Of a stretch of DNA of 64,000 nt, positions 52,256-62,632 are shown piece by piece. Position 1 is the stretch's first letter. Each line of letters starts with the position of its first letter. Origin of the DNA: Modestobacter marinus (GTDB lineage: Bacteria > Actinomycetota > Actinomycetes > Mycobacteriales > Geodermatophilaceae); NCBI RefSeq assembly GCF_019799945.1, contig NZ_JABGCH010000008.1, positions 1-64,000 of the forward strand, written 5' to 3'. The position numbers and the translations under genes were made by a program. The notes under the pieces were generated by a model. That model searched no databases. It had not been told where the DNA came from and saw only the letters and a list, made by a program, of their open reading frames with translations.

Positions 52256-54970
52256 TCACGGCGGCCCGCTCGTGCCTTCCGCAGCCTCATCACCCGGTGT
52301 GGCATGGCCAATGTTGGCGACTTGGGTCACGTACAGGGTGACCGGGTGGTCCGGGCCGAACACCCGGCGGCTGCGCTGCAGGGTGTCTCGGCGCAGGGCG
52401 CGGGCCAGCTCACTGTCGCCGAGCAGGACCAGGGCGTGGGTCAGCGCACTCGCCGCCAACAGGGTGACCGGGTGGTCCGGGCCGAACACCCGGCTGCAGC
52501 GTTTGAGCGTGTCCTCGCCCAGGGCGCGGGCAGGCTCGGCCTCGCCCAGCCGGTCCAGGGCGCCGATCAGGGCGACCGCCGCCGTCAGGGTGAGGATGTG
52601 GTCCGGGCCGAGCACCCGGCGGCAGTGCTGCAGAGTGTCCTGGCCCAGGGCGCGGGCCGGCTCGGCGTCGCCGAGCACGACCAGGGCGAGGGTGAGGCCG
52701 TTCGCCGCCACCAGAGTGCTGGGGTGGTCGGGGCCGAGCACCGGGCGGCAGCGCTGCAGCGTGTCTTCCCCCAGGGCGCGGGCCGGCCCGGCCTCACCCA
52801 GCGGGACAAGTGCGCAGGTGAGGCCGCCCGCCGCCGACAGGGTGCTGGGGTGGTCGGGGCCGAGCACTCGGCGGCAGCGCTGCAGCGTGTCCTGGCCCAC
52901 GGCCCGGGCCGCCAGCACCTCACCCAGCAAGACGAGAGCGACGGTCACAGCGGCCGCCGCCCACAGGGTGAGGGGGTGGTCTGGGCTGAACACCCGACGG
53001 GAGCGCTGCAGCATGTCCTGGGCCAGGGCGCGGGCCGGCTCCACCTCGCCGACCAAGCCCAGTACGTGTATTAAGGCGGCCGCCGCCTCCAGAGTGGTCG
53101 GGTGGTCCGGGCCGAGCACCCGGCGGCTCCGCTGCAGGGTGTCCTCGCCCAGCGCGCGGGCCGGCTCTGCCTCGCCCAGCCCGATCAGGGCGAAAGCGAG
53201 CCTGCTCCCGGAGGTCAGGGTGTCCGGATGATCCGGGCCGAGGACCGACCGCCAGCGGTCGAGCAGCGGCTCGACGACGGCCCGACTGCCGGAGCTGTCT
53301 CCTTTCACCTGCAGGTAGCGGGTGGCATCCAAGACCAGTCGCCGGCCGGTGGGAGAGGAGTCGCCCAGCGGGGCGGTCGCGAGCACGTGCGCAGCGAGCT
53401 GGGCGTAGCCGGGCCAGCTGACCGGATTGTCTGGGTCGCCGGGGGATGCGGCGGCCAGCAGCGCGATCACCTGCTCGGCGGTGGCCTGCCGCCGGTCGGG
53501 GGCAAGCTGCTGGCGGATCACCGCCTGCACCAGCCGGTGCACCTGGAAGCCGTCGGCGGAGCGGCGGGTCAGCGAGTAGCCGACCAGCGCGCCGACGGTG
53601 TCGGCGAGGGCGTCGGGGTCGGCGGCGGTGGTGCGCAGCGGCTCATCCAGCAGGTCGGCGTGGTCGCCGAACACCGACAGCGGTATCGGTTCGGGCGCGA
53701 GGAAGGCGGCCAGCTCCAGCAGCTGCACCGCCGCCGGGTCGTCGCATTTGAGCCGATCCAGAGACAACGCCCAGGCGGTGTCGATTCGGCCGGCATAGCC
53801 GACGACGTCGCCGCGGGCGAGCAGGCTCGCCCGGTGGGCACGGAACCGGCGCAGATAATCCGCCGCCGGCAGGTCGGTCTGCTCCAGGTAACCGGCGGCC
53901 TGGGCGGCGGCCAGCGGCAGATCGCCGAGTTCTACGGCGAGCTTGTCGGCCAGCTCCTCAGCCAGTTGCGGGATCCGGGCGCGCAGCAGCGCGATCGTCT
54001 CCATCCGGGCCAGCACGTCGACCTCCAGCCGCCCGCCCAAGGCGCCCCAGCCGGGATAGCGGGAGGTGATCAGCACCTGCCCGGTCCCGCCCGGCCGGTA
54101 GGCGGCGATGTCGGCCGGCCGCTCGGCGTTGTCGAAGATCAGCAGCCACCGGCCGCGGCTGCGCAGCTCGGCGAGCAGCCGGTCCACGGTGTCGGCCACC
54201 GTCGGCCCGGGTGGCAGTTCGAGTCGGGCGGCGAGCCCGGCGAGCTGATCGGGGATGAGCACCGGCTGTTCGGCGTCGATCCACCAGACCAGCTTGTAGT
54301 CGGCGGCGAACCGGTGCGCGTACTCGATCGCCAGCTGAGTCTTGCCCACTCCGCCCAGCCCGTACAGCGCCTGCACCACGAGCGTGCCCTCGTCGGCGTG
54401 CAGCCGCCGACGCAGCTCGGTGAGCATGCCGTCCCGGCCGGTGAACCGTGGATTGCGCGGCGGCACCCGCCACACCGCCGGCAGGGCACCGGCGAACCGC
54501 GGCCGGTCGCCTCGGCTGTCAGCCCGCGCCGGATCCCCGCGGGGGAACGCGGGCGGGCCGGTCGGGCGGCCCCCGGCCAGCCGGGTCCGCAGCCGGGCGG
54601 CCGCCGCAGCCTCGTCCAGGCCGGTCAGATCCAGATGGATCAGCGGCGCGTACAACGCGGGCAGGATGACCGGTTCCACCAGCACCGGCACGATCCGGCC
54701 TCCCGCCTTCGCCTGGCGAGCGAAGGCCGCGCGCAGCTCCGCACCGCCGTACGCGGAGGCGAAGTAGGCCTCGGTGCACACCGCCAGCAGCCGATCGGCT
54801 CGCTCCAGCGCCGCGGACATCCGGGCCACGAAGTCCTGGCCTGGGGCCCAGTCCCACACGTCCAGCTCGACGCTGTAGCCGGCCTCCTGCAGCTGCCACC
54901 CCAGCCACTCCGCCCACCCGGTGTCCCGACCGGCGTGACTGATGAAGAAATCGGTGCCCCGACCGCTCAC
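52256..54970 (-). CDS. TIR - NB-ARC - TPR protein (intact)
   Basis: A 904-residue plant-NLR-like protein. TIR domain residues 5-135: DFFISHAGRDTGWAEWLG, with AYGGAE (E78) at the catalytic-Glu position. NB-ARC: YGLGGVGKTQLA (K210), LLIFDNAE (Walker B), VLITSRYPGW and GDLPLAAAQAAGYL (GxP). The C-terminal sensor has eight TPR-like repeats of 42 residues with the GPDHPxTL signature (kinesin-light-chain type). The frame is uninterrupted. GTG start at 54970. It faces the TIR-nSTAND1-WD40 gene convergently. Likely role: ligand sensing, then NAD consumption or signal production leading to growth arrest. Homologous modules but different NTPase from the neighbour. Confidence 0.92.
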   Translation of the reverse strand: MSGRGTDFFISHAGRDTGWAEWLGWQLQEAGYSVELDVWDWAPGQDFVARMSAALERADRLLAVCTEAYFASAYGGAELRAAFARQAKAGGRIVPVLVEPVILPALYAPLIHLDLTGLDEAAAAARLRTRLAGGRPTGPPAFPRGDPARADSRGDRPRFAGALPAVWRVPPRNPRFTGRDGMLTELRRRLHADEGTLVVQALYGLGGVGKTQLAIEYAHRFAADYKLVWWIDAEQPVLIPDQLAGLAARLELPPGPTVADTVDRLLAELRSRGRWLLIFDNAERPADIAAYRPGGTGQVLITSRYPGWGALGGRLEVDVLARMETIALLRARIPQLAEELADKLAVELGDLPLAAAQAAGYLEQTDLPAADYLRRFRAHRASLLARGDVVGYAGRIDTAWALSLDRLKCDDPAAVQLLELAAFLAPEPIPLSVFGDHADLLDEPLRTTAADPDALADTVGALVGYSLTRRSADGFQVHRLVQAVIRQQLAPDRRQATAEQVIALLAAASPGDPDNPVSWPGYAQLAAHVLATAPLGDSSPTGRRLVLDATRYLQVKGDSSGSRAVVEPLLDRWRSVLGPDHPDTLTSGSRLAFALIGLGEAEPARALGEDTLQRSRRVLGPDHPTTLEAAAALIHVLGLVGEVEPARALAQDMLQRSRRVFSPDHPLTLWAAAAVTVALVLLGEVLAARAVGQDTLQRCRRVLGPDHPSTLSAAGGLTCALVPLGEAGPARALGEDTLQRCRPVLGPDHPSTLVAANGLTLALVVLGDAEPARALGQDTLQHCRRVLGPDHILTLTAAVALIGALDRLGEAEPARALGEDTLKRCSRVFGPDHPVTLLAASALTHALVLLGDSELARALRRDTLQRSRRVFGPDHPVTLYVTQVANIGHATPGDEAAEGTSGPP

Positions 54971-54996
54971 GCGTCAGCCGTACACCCATCACCCGG

Positions 54997-55376
54997 CGTA
55001 CGCGAGACCCGGCGGTGCCGGAGACGCGACCGGTCCATCGCCCTCGCCCGTCGGGTCGAGAGCGCAGAAGAAGTCCCTCCAGGTCGGAGCGGCTGCACAG
55101 CCCGTCTCCGGCACCGGTCCGTGCGAGACGCGGTCTGCGTCCGCTGCCCGCTGCAGAACGCGGTCTGCACGGCGTGGACGACTGAGTAGGTCACCGATGC
55201 CCGCCACTCGCCGTCCGGCGGCCCCAGGCCGTCCCGGACCCCGGCGATCCACGGGCCGCCGTGCAGCACCTCGACGTGGCGGGGCGCTGGTCGAGGCCGC
55301 GTACGTCACTCGTCACCGGGCCAGCCGCACGAAGAGGACCAGCCGCCGCTGGGGTGCGTTGGTCACCAAGACCACG
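54997..55376 (-). pseudogene. Degraded coding sequence, unidentified
   Basis: On the minus strand three stretches show actinobacterial codon bias (third positions nearly all G/C): VVLVTNAPQRRLVLFVRLAR, then VTYAASTSAPP, then VEVLHGGPWIAGVRDGLG with ASVTYSVVHAVQTAF. They are in different frames with a stop between. Together they look like a decayed gene of unknown family. Weak evidence. Confidence 0.35.
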
Positions 55377-55400
55377 TGGCGGCCGACACTTCCGCGTCCG

Positions 55401-55642
55401 TCAGTGCTTCTTGACCGCCTGGATGAGCGCCCCGAGACCCATCATCCCGGTAACCAGCTGCGGTGATCCACTGGAGGGTGCCCTTGCTCTCCTCCGCCGC
55501 CTGCGCTTCGTCGCACGGGCTGGCGGCCACGATGCCGGTACCTCCCGCGTAGGGACAGTAAGGACTGGCAGGGAGGAGGAACAGCAGCCCGAGACCAACT
55601 GCGACTACGGCCAACCCGGTCCACGGAATCAAACTTCCCCAT
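55401..55642 (-). pseudogene. Small two-helix membrane protein, two one-base insertions
   Basis: An ATG at 55642 starts MGK; removing one T from TTT gives LIPWTGLAVVAVGLGLLFLL. The frame then reads to GTLQWIT. Removing one more base leads to QLVTGMMGLGALIQAVKKH and a stop at 55401. The repaired product has about 79 residues with two hydrophobic segments and two Cys. Unknown family. Confidence 0.55.
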
Positions 55643-55672
55643 GGTCGGCTCCCTTCGATGCGAGACGGAACA

Positions 55673-56419
55673 TCAGTCGTGAGGAGCGCGGGAGGAAGCG
55701 GCCTGATACACGATCAGAGCGGCCTGTCGTCGTTGCAGGGGCTGCCGACGGCACTCACGTCCACTCGACGAGATGTGGAAGGTGGTCTTCCCGGCCTGGG
55801 TGCCGCCGGAGACCAGCACGTTCAGCCCCGCCGCGACCGAGGCATCCAGGAACCGGGCCACCTGCGCGGTCAGTGTGCCCAGCGCGACCAGCTCGTCGAG
55901 GCTGTGCGCCTGCAGCACGAACTTCCGGATGTTCACCGCCATGTGCCGGCGGGTCACGTCCGGAATCACCACGTGCAGCCGGGAGCCGTCGGGCAGCATC
56001 GCGTCCACGAACGGGGTCGACATGTCCACCCGCCGTCCCGAGGTGCGCAGCATCCGCTCCACCAGGTCCGCCAGCTGCCCCGGCCCCAGCACCGTCGTCG
56101 TCAGCTCCGACCGGCCGCGCCGGGCGACGAACACCCGCCCCGGCGCGTTCACCCAGATCTCCTCGACCTCCGGGTCGTCCAGGTACCGCTGCAGCGGCCC
56201 GTACCCGGCCACCCGGTCCAGCACGTCCCGGGCCACCGCCTCCGGGTCACCGACCGGCGGCAGCGCCGAGGACAGCGACCGCTCGGAGTAGTCGGCCAGC
56301 ACGTCGCGGACCAGCACCCGCACCGGCGCCGGATCCACGAACGGGTCGAGACCGCGTCGCCGGATGAGCTCCCGGACCTCGCCGTCGACCACGTCCACAG
56401 CGCTGCGCGCAGCAGCCAC
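55673..56419 (-). pseudogene. CpaF/TadA-type secretion ATPase truncated after Walker A
   Basis: 248 codons. The N-terminal part is that of a type II/IV secretion ATPase of the CpaF group: GYGPLQRYLDDPEVEEIWVN, RMLRTSGRRVDMSTPFVDA, LPDGSRLHVVIPDV. It ends GLNVLVSGGTQAGKTTF, Walker A, and then becomes an unrelated Arg-rich sequence. The Asp box, Walker B and His box are lost; family members have about 400-450 residues. It cannot hydrolyse ATP. No tad pilus genes are nearby, so it is a relic at the edge of the island. Confidence 0.82.
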
Positions 56420-56708
56420 GACACCCCCGTTGAACAGTCACTTCGCCTCAAAGGTCGGGTGACTGTAAGGGCAAGGAGCGCCTTCCTGCCGAGCTCCTGT
56501 GGACGGACCGTGATCTTTCTGTCGCACCAGCAACGGATGGCGGTGACTCGATCGCCCAGCGTCACTAGGTCGAGCGAGACTCGAGCGGACCCCGGCTCCG
56601 TCTAGGAGTCGGAGCGCATCGCCTGATCGGCGGTCGGGACCCCGCGGGGTCTCCGACCGGAGTGTCTGCTGGCATCCTCCATGAGTCGCCAACGGACAGG
56701 AGACCCAC

Positions 56709-57473
56709 ATGACCGGCGGTTTCAACCTCCCGAAGCCGGAGTTCGATGTCGAGGCGACGGTCGAGCGTGCGATGGCGCTGATCAACCGGACTCTCCAACC
56801 CTCCCTCGAGGAGGCGCGGGCGGCTGTCGACAAGGTCCGGGCGAGCAAGCCCCTGGTGGCGCCGGGAGACCTAGTCAACCAGGTGACGCGCGGAAACCGG
56901 ATCAAGGCGGCGCGGGCGGTCTCCTACTCCCTGCCGTCGATCCTCCCGGGCGTGGGAACAGCGATCTCGGCCGCCGCGCTCCCCGTCGCGTTGCGGGAGG
57001 TCCTGAAGGAGTCGGTGAGTGCGGCGATCAAGGTCGGACTCCTCCACGACAGGGATCTCACTGACCCGGAACTCACCCGCATCGCCGTCCTCCTGATTCT
57101 CACGGACGGAGCGGTCAAGCTCGACAAGACCGGGAAGATCCGCCCCGACGCCATCCTGGGACCGCATGCGTCCCTGCTGGGACAGGCCGCTGCGTATGAC
57201 GCCCTGGCGGCCCTGACGCCGAAGGAGCGGCAGGAGATCGCCGCCTCACAGTCGGAGATCCTCCGGGCCTGGTCGCTGGCGGTCGGACCGCCCCTCCTGG
57301 CCGGGCTGCTGCCTTTCGGCGTGGGGCCCATGGCCGCCGCGAACTACATGCAGTACGTCCTCAAGGGCACGATCACTGCTGCCTCGCGGGTCTTCGGGCC
57401 CGCTGCACCCGCGCCGGTGACCGTCGAAGAGATCTCCGAACGTGAGGTGCAGCAGGACACCCCCGAGTCCTGA
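56709..57473 (+). CDS. Hypothetical protein, weakly EcsC-like
   Basis: A 254-residue protein with CAGGAG before the ATG. The N-terminal ~60 residues are helical. The middle (SLPSILPGVGTAISAAALPVAL, then VGLLHDRDLTDPELTRIAVL) recalls the EcsC family's PG-G segment and following helix. A second apolar stretch is LAVGPPLLAGLLPFGVGPMAAA. It may associate with membranes. Function unknown and family weak. Confidence 0.6.
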   Translation: MTGGFNLPKPEFDVEATVERAMALINRTLQPSLEEARAAVDKVRASKPLVAPGDLVNQVTRGNRIKAARAVSYSLPSILPGVGTAISAAALPVALREVLKESVSAAIKVGLLHDRDLTDPELTRIAVLLILTDGAVKLDKTGKIRPDAILGPHASLLGQAAAYDALAALTPKERQEIAASQSEILRAWSLAVGPPLLAGLLPFGVGPMAAANYMQYVLKGTITAASRVFGPAAPAPVTVEEISEREVQQDTPES

Positions 57474-57545
57474 GCCGACACGTCAGCCGTTCCGGGCGGA
57501 CGGGCAGCAGCCTGGCAGCCGGTCAGGTCGGCAGGCGACAGCTGC

Positions 57546-59888
57546 TCAGCCGAGCTGCAGCCAGGCGGCCTCGGAGGGGACGCCGTCCTCGTCGACGGCG
57601 AAGAGCATGTACCAGCCGGGCGGCGCGAGTGCGGCGCTCCCGGGCAGCTGCACGCTCACCTCGTCGTCCTCCCCCGTCGTGAAGGCCAGGTCGACGAGCC
57701 GCTGCTCGTTGTCCGTCGAGTGCGTGCCGGCGCCGGGGCGCATGAGGGACATCCAGCGGATCGGCCGCTCGCCAGCCACCGTGGCGGACACGGTGTCCCC
57801 GTAGCCGGTCGCCGTATCCGCGAGGGCGAGCGTCGGCCGGCCGCCCCGGAAGAGGTAGGGCGGCCAGTAGACCTCGATGCGCAGCTCCTCGACCCGGCGG
57901 GCCGGGTTCGACCCGGCGGTGACCACCCGGCCGTCGGGCACGAGCAGGGCGACCGAGTGGTAGAGCCGGGGCACCCGCGACGCCGCGGCGTGCATCCACT
58001 CCCCCGTGGCCGGATCGAAGATCTCGGCGTCCAAGGTGGCCTCGGCCGTGCTCTCCTCCATCTCCGAGCCACCGTTGACCAGCACGGTCCGGTCGGGCAG
58101 CAGCGTGGCGCACAGGTGCATCCGCCCCATGTGCATCGGCGCGACCGGCTGGTAGACCGGCGTGGCCTGGGTGAGGTCCACGACCGCGGCGTCGGGCACC
58201 GCCATCGCCATGTTGTGCATGTCGGAGGGGCCGCCGCCGACGATCATCACCCGCTGGTCCTGCGCGGGCGGCAGCAGCACGCTGGCCGACTGGTTGCGCA
58301 GGTCCGGGGAGTTGATCCCGCCGACCTCGGTGACCGCACCGGTGGCGGGGTCCCACACCGAGGGCCGGACGCCGTTGTTCCCCATGTACTGGCCGCCGGT
58401 GTAGAAGAACCGCCCGTCGGCCAGGAGCACCAGGTGGCAGTACATCGGCCACGGTCCGGGTGAGGGCAGCGGCGTCCACGCGTCGTCCGGCGGGGAGTAG
58501 ACCTCGGGGACGTCGTTGAGGTGTCCGTCGTCCCCCAGCCCGGAGATCGCCAGCACCCGCCCATCCGGCAGCGGCGCCAGCGTCGGGTACCAGCGGCCGC
58601 CGGCCATCGGGGTCAGCTCCGACCAGACGCGGGTGGCCGGGTCGAACACGAGGGCGTCGCGCAGGCCGTGGAACGGGTCGTACTGCTCCGTGCCGCCCGC
58701 GACGAGCAGCCGGCCGTCGGGGAGCCATGCCTGACCGCAGCAGAACAGGTCGATGGGCGTGTCCGGCGCCTCGAGCACCGGGGACGGGTAGCGCCACACC
58801 CGGGTGCGGAACTGCTGCGCGGCGAGCTTGGCCTCGTCGTTGCCGGACCCGGCGAAGAACAGCACCTCACCGGTGTGCAACAGCGCGGCGTGCACCGGGT
58901 TGACCTCGGTCTCGAAGTCCAGCATCCGCCAGACGCCGACGTCCCCGGCCGTGTCCCGGTCGGTGGTCAGCTCGGTGACGCAGTGGTACGCGCCGTTGCC
59001 CTGCGGGGGGTTGTCGACGGTGAGGACGACGAGCCGGTGACCCGCGTCGGCCGGCACGACCGCGATCGACGCACCGGCGTTCTCCCAGAACGGCCAGGTG
59101 TCCAGCTGCGTCCAGGGGCCCCAGCCGTCGACCGCCCGGCCGGTCCCGTCGAGCCCCCAGCCCACGGTGTAGAAGCCGCCGTTGTCCTCCACCGGGTTGT
59201 CGACGCAGAACACGACCAGCTCGAGGCGGCCGTCGCCGTCAAGGTCGGCGACGGCCGCGCCGACGCCCTGGTTCTCCCAGAAGTTCCACTCCGGGATGGC
59301 GATCCACGGCCCCCAGCCGCCGGTCACGGTGCCGTCGGCGGCGAGCTCCCGGCCCACCCGGTAGTAGCCGGCGTTGGCGCCCTCCGGGGCGTCCACCATC
59401 ACCACCACGAGGTCGAGCCGGCCGTCGCCGTCCACGTCGGCGACCACGATGTCGGCTCCCTGGTTCTCCCAGAAGGTCCAGTCCGGGACGGCGATCCACG
59501 GCCCCCAGCCGCCGGTCACCGTCCCGTCGGCGGCCAAGCCGGAGCCGACGCGGTAGTAGCCGCCGTTCTGCCCGAACGGCGAGTCGACCATGAAGACGAC
59601 GAGGTCCAGGGCGCCGTCGCCGTCGACGTCCACGACCGCCACCCCGGCGTCGGCGTTGGACTCGGCGAACCAGTCCGGGACCTCCTGCCACGGCCCCCAG
59701 CCCTGGGTGACCGCACCGTCCACGAACCCGGACCCGACCCGGTAGAAGCCGCGATTGGTCCCCTCCGGCTCGTCGATCGTCAGGACCACCAGATCGGGCA
59801 GCCCGTCCCCGTCGACATCGGCGATCGCCAGGCCCGCGCCGGCGTTCTCCCACCAGGTCCAGTCCGGAACTCCGACGAACTCAGGCAT
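57546..59888 (-). CDS. Copper-radical (galactose/glyoxal) oxidase-like protein with VCBS repeats
   Basis: A 780-residue protein. Residues 1-320 contain five repeats of about 60 residues (GLAIADVDGDGLPDLVVL ... FYRVGSG ... GWGPW), FG-GAP/VCBS type. The rest is a kelch-like propeller and DUF1929 domain as in galactose oxidase. Landmarks: LFCCGQAWLPDGRLLVAGG (cross-link Cys), GRWYPTLAPL (partner Tyr), RLYHSVALLVPDGRV (axial Tyr and His ligand) and GTHSTDNEQR (second His ligand). All copper and radical residues thus appear present. Unlike fungal and streptomycete (GlxA) enzymes it has no signal peptide. GGGGGAG precedes the ATG. Likely oxidises alcohols or aldehydes to give hydrogen peroxide. Confidence 0.87.
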   Translation of the reverse strand: MPEFVGVPDWTWWENAGAGLAIADVDGDGLPDLVVLTIDEPEGTNRGFYRVGSGFVDGAVTQGWGPWQEVPDWFAESNADAGVAVVDVDGDGALDLVVFMVDSPFGQNGGYYRVGSGLAADGTVTGGWGPWIAVPDWTFWENQGADIVVADVDGDGRLDLVVVMVDAPEGANAGYYRVGRELAADGTVTGGWGPWIAIPEWNFWENQGVGAAVADLDGDGRLELVVFCVDNPVEDNGGFYTVGWGLDGTGRAVDGWGPWTQLDTWPFWENAGASIAVVPADAGHRLVVLTVDNPPQGNGAYHCVTELTTDRDTAGDVGVWRMLDFETEVNPVHAALLHTGEVLFFAGSGNDEAKLAAQQFRTRVWRYPSPVLEAPDTPIDLFCCGQAWLPDGRLLVAGGTEQYDPFHGLRDALVFDPATRVWSELTPMAGGRWYPTLAPLPDGRVLAISGLGDDGHLNDVPEVYSPPDDAWTPLPSPGPWPMYCHLVLLADGRFFYTGGQYMGNNGVRPSVWDPATGAVTEVGGINSPDLRNQSASVLLPPAQDQRVMIVGGGPSDMHNMAMAVPDAAVVDLTQATPVYQPVAPMHMGRMHLCATLLPDRTVLVNGGSEMEESTAEATLDAEIFDPATGEWMHAAASRVPRLYHSVALLVPDGRVVTAGSNPARRVEELRIEVYWPPYLFRGGRPTLALADTATGYGDTVSATVAGERPIRWMSLMRPGAGTHSTDNEQRLVDLAFTTGEDDEVSVQLPGSAALAPPGWYMLFAVDEDGVPSEAAWLQLG

Positions 59889-60015
59889 GCCGAACCCCAC
59901 TCCCCCGGTGCGGACGTCCGGGGGACAACGTAGGGCTCGGGCAGGTGGCCGGGGAAGGGACCGCCGGGCCACCCGACCGTCCCCCGCGTCCGGCGCCCGG
60001 GAGCCGTGCACGGGG

Positions 60016-61032
60016 TCAGGTGCGGGTGGCGGCCACCGCGACGATCGGGGCGCCGGGGGCGATGCGCTGCGACTGCTCCGGGCGCAACCCCGCCTCCGTC
60101 AGCTGCGTGACCAGCTGCTCAGCGTCCGGCAGCTCCAGAGCGCCCTCCTGCGCGCGCAGCAGCAGGTCGAAGTGCCGGCTGAACAGGGAGGGCGTGGCCG
60201 CGGTGGTGACCACGAGGAGGACGCCGCCAGGGGCGAGCATTCGGCGGAGGTCGCGGAGGAAGGCGACCCGGTCGCCCAGCGGGACGTAATAGACGACGTT
60301 GGCCAGCAGGGCGAGGTCGACCTCGCCCACCTGCCCGGGGAGACGGCGCACGTCGCCGTGGAGGACCGTCGCGCGGCCGGCGAGGCCGCGCCGCTCGAGC
60401 GTCCGCCGGGCGAGCTCGACGGAAGGCTCGTCGATGTCGACGCCGACGCCCTCGGCCTCCGGCGCGGCCTCGAGCATGGTGGCCAGCTCCAGGCCCGCGC
60501 CGCAGCCGACGTCCAGGACCCGCCGGGGCCGCCGCTCGACGACCGTGCGGGTGAGCACCGCCCGGACGAACGGCTCGAAGGCCGCGGAGACACGGGCGAT
60601 GACCTCCCCGCGCTCGGCGACGTCCCGGCGGGACGGGCCGCCGGTCAGCTGCCGGTGGAGGTCGCGGTACAGAGCGGTGTGGAAGCCGCCGAAGGCCTCG
60701 TACGAGGCGCGGACGACGTCGTCGTCCAGGACGACACGGCCCTTGCTGGTGAGCCGCCAGGTGGCCCGGTCGGCCCGCACCAACCCGGCGGCGGCGAGCA
60801 CCCGGAGGAACGCGGCCAGCAGCGGGGTGTCCGTGGCGCCGGTGCGCTCCGCGAGGTCCTCGGTCGTCCCCGACCGGACCCCCAGGGCGTCGAGGACGCC
60901 GGTCTCGAGGGCGGCGGCCACGAGCTGCAACCGGACGGCGCTCTGCCCCTCGCGGGTCGCGCGCAGGCGGGCGGGCAGGTTGCCGGCGCGCAGCAGCTGC
61001 CACGCGGCCCGGGCACTCATCATCCGGGTCAT
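60016..61032 (-). CDS. SAM-dependent methyltransferase (winged-helix type)
   Basis: A 338-residue class I methyltransferase. The N-terminal ~110 residues are a winged-helix dimerisation part (ALETGVLDALGVRSGTTEDLA, LVRADRATWRLTSKG). The SAM fold follows, with VLDVGCGAGLELA (motif I), GVDIDEPSVELA, VLHGDVRRLP and LLANVVYYVPLGDRVAFL. The layout is that of O-methyltransferase-like enzymes for small molecules. Alternative ATGs at 61023/61020 are possible starts. It stands alone. Confidence 0.88.
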   Translation of the reverse strand: MTRMMSARAAWQLLRAGNLPARLRATREGQSAVRLQLVAAALETGVLDALGVRSGTTEDLAERTGATDTPLLAAFLRVLAAAGLVRADRATWRLTSKGRVVLDDDVVRASYEAFGGFHTALYRDLHRQLTGGPSRRDVAERGEVIARVSAAFEPFVRAVLTRTVVERRPRRVLDVGCGAGLELATMLEAAPEAEGVGVDIDEPSVELARRTLERRGLAGRATVLHGDVRRLPGQVGEVDLALLANVVYYVPLGDRVAFLRDLRRMLAPGGVLLVVTTAATPSLFSRHFDLLLRAQEGALELPDAEQLVTQLTEAGLRPEQSQRIAPGAPIVAVAATRT

Positions 61033-61808
61033 CTCGCAGGCTCACGGCCTCGGCTCACCGGCGCGCCGCCACTCCGACCGCCGCACCCGCGCTGCCACCT
61101 GCCTGGGTGCCGCGTCCGCGACCCGAGGCGTTGCCACGACGTCGACAGCCAGTACCGGTCAGCGCTCGACGCACCTCAGCACCTCCCCGGCTGCCGGTGC
61201 GCAGGCCGGCATGCCGTGCCCCACCGGCAGCACACTCCGCTGCATCCTGCGCCGCCTTCCGGAGATCGGCTGTTCACCACGCAGATGAGCACACGATCGA
61301 CAGGGTCATCGCAGGTCAGCGCAATACCGACCAGCACACCCGGATCGGTCTGATGACAATGGGCCGAGGAGGTGTCCGGCGGGCCAACGAGTGCCCTGCG
61401 CTCGCGGCAGCACTCATTCCTTCGACACGGCCTCAATTCCCCCGACTGAATGACGGAGCTCGCGATCAGGCCTTCGTGCCACGTGATCAGCGCACTCCAT
61501 GTCGACCAGGGCGGCCACGGCCGAACGACGTAGCCGTCGCGGTCCACGCCGAAATGTCCGCGGTGTTGTCTGCGTCGATGACCTCCGGCAGCGTGGTCTG
61601 CAGGATTGTCCATTGACGTTCTCAGCAGCGAGGCCGCGCGCCGGGATTCCATCAGACGGACAGGAACGGTCCGAAATGAATCAGTTCGAAACAGCAGTTG
61701 ACGCGCCGCAGTCGGGCGGGTGTCGACGACGTTTCGCGGCCGAGACCCTCGACGCGGACCGGACCGGTTCCCTTGGGTGGGGCGATACCACTCACCTACG
61801 GAGCGCTC
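61033..61808. other. Long region without a convincing gene
   Basis: About 775 bases, less GC-rich than surroundings from 61250 on. Frames here have poor codon bias and no family features. It may hold decayed sequence or a long upstream region of the exported peptidase; nothing specific is seen. Confidence 0.5.
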
Positions 61809-62516
<708 letters not shown>

Positions 62517-62557
62517 TTCTGCGAGCGCCGAACCCGCCTGCGGTTGAGCCGGCCGAT

Positions 62558-62592
62558 GGGCACGGGGCCCGTACCACGCGCGCCCCGTGCCC
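62558..62592. terminator. Hairpin between convergent genes
   Basis: An 11-base inverted repeat (62558-62568 GGGCACGGGGC with 62582-62592) and 13-base loop, between the stops of the M15-like and acyltransferase genes. Confidence 0.6.
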
Positions 62593-62632
62593 CTTGCCCC
62601 GGCGGCCGTGGCCGGCTCCCCGGACGGTGCGC

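Noticed and set aside
61176-61652. 158-codon frame in the 61.0-61.8 kb gap
   Set aside because: Codon use unlike neighbours, Cys/Arg-rich random composition, no start signal.
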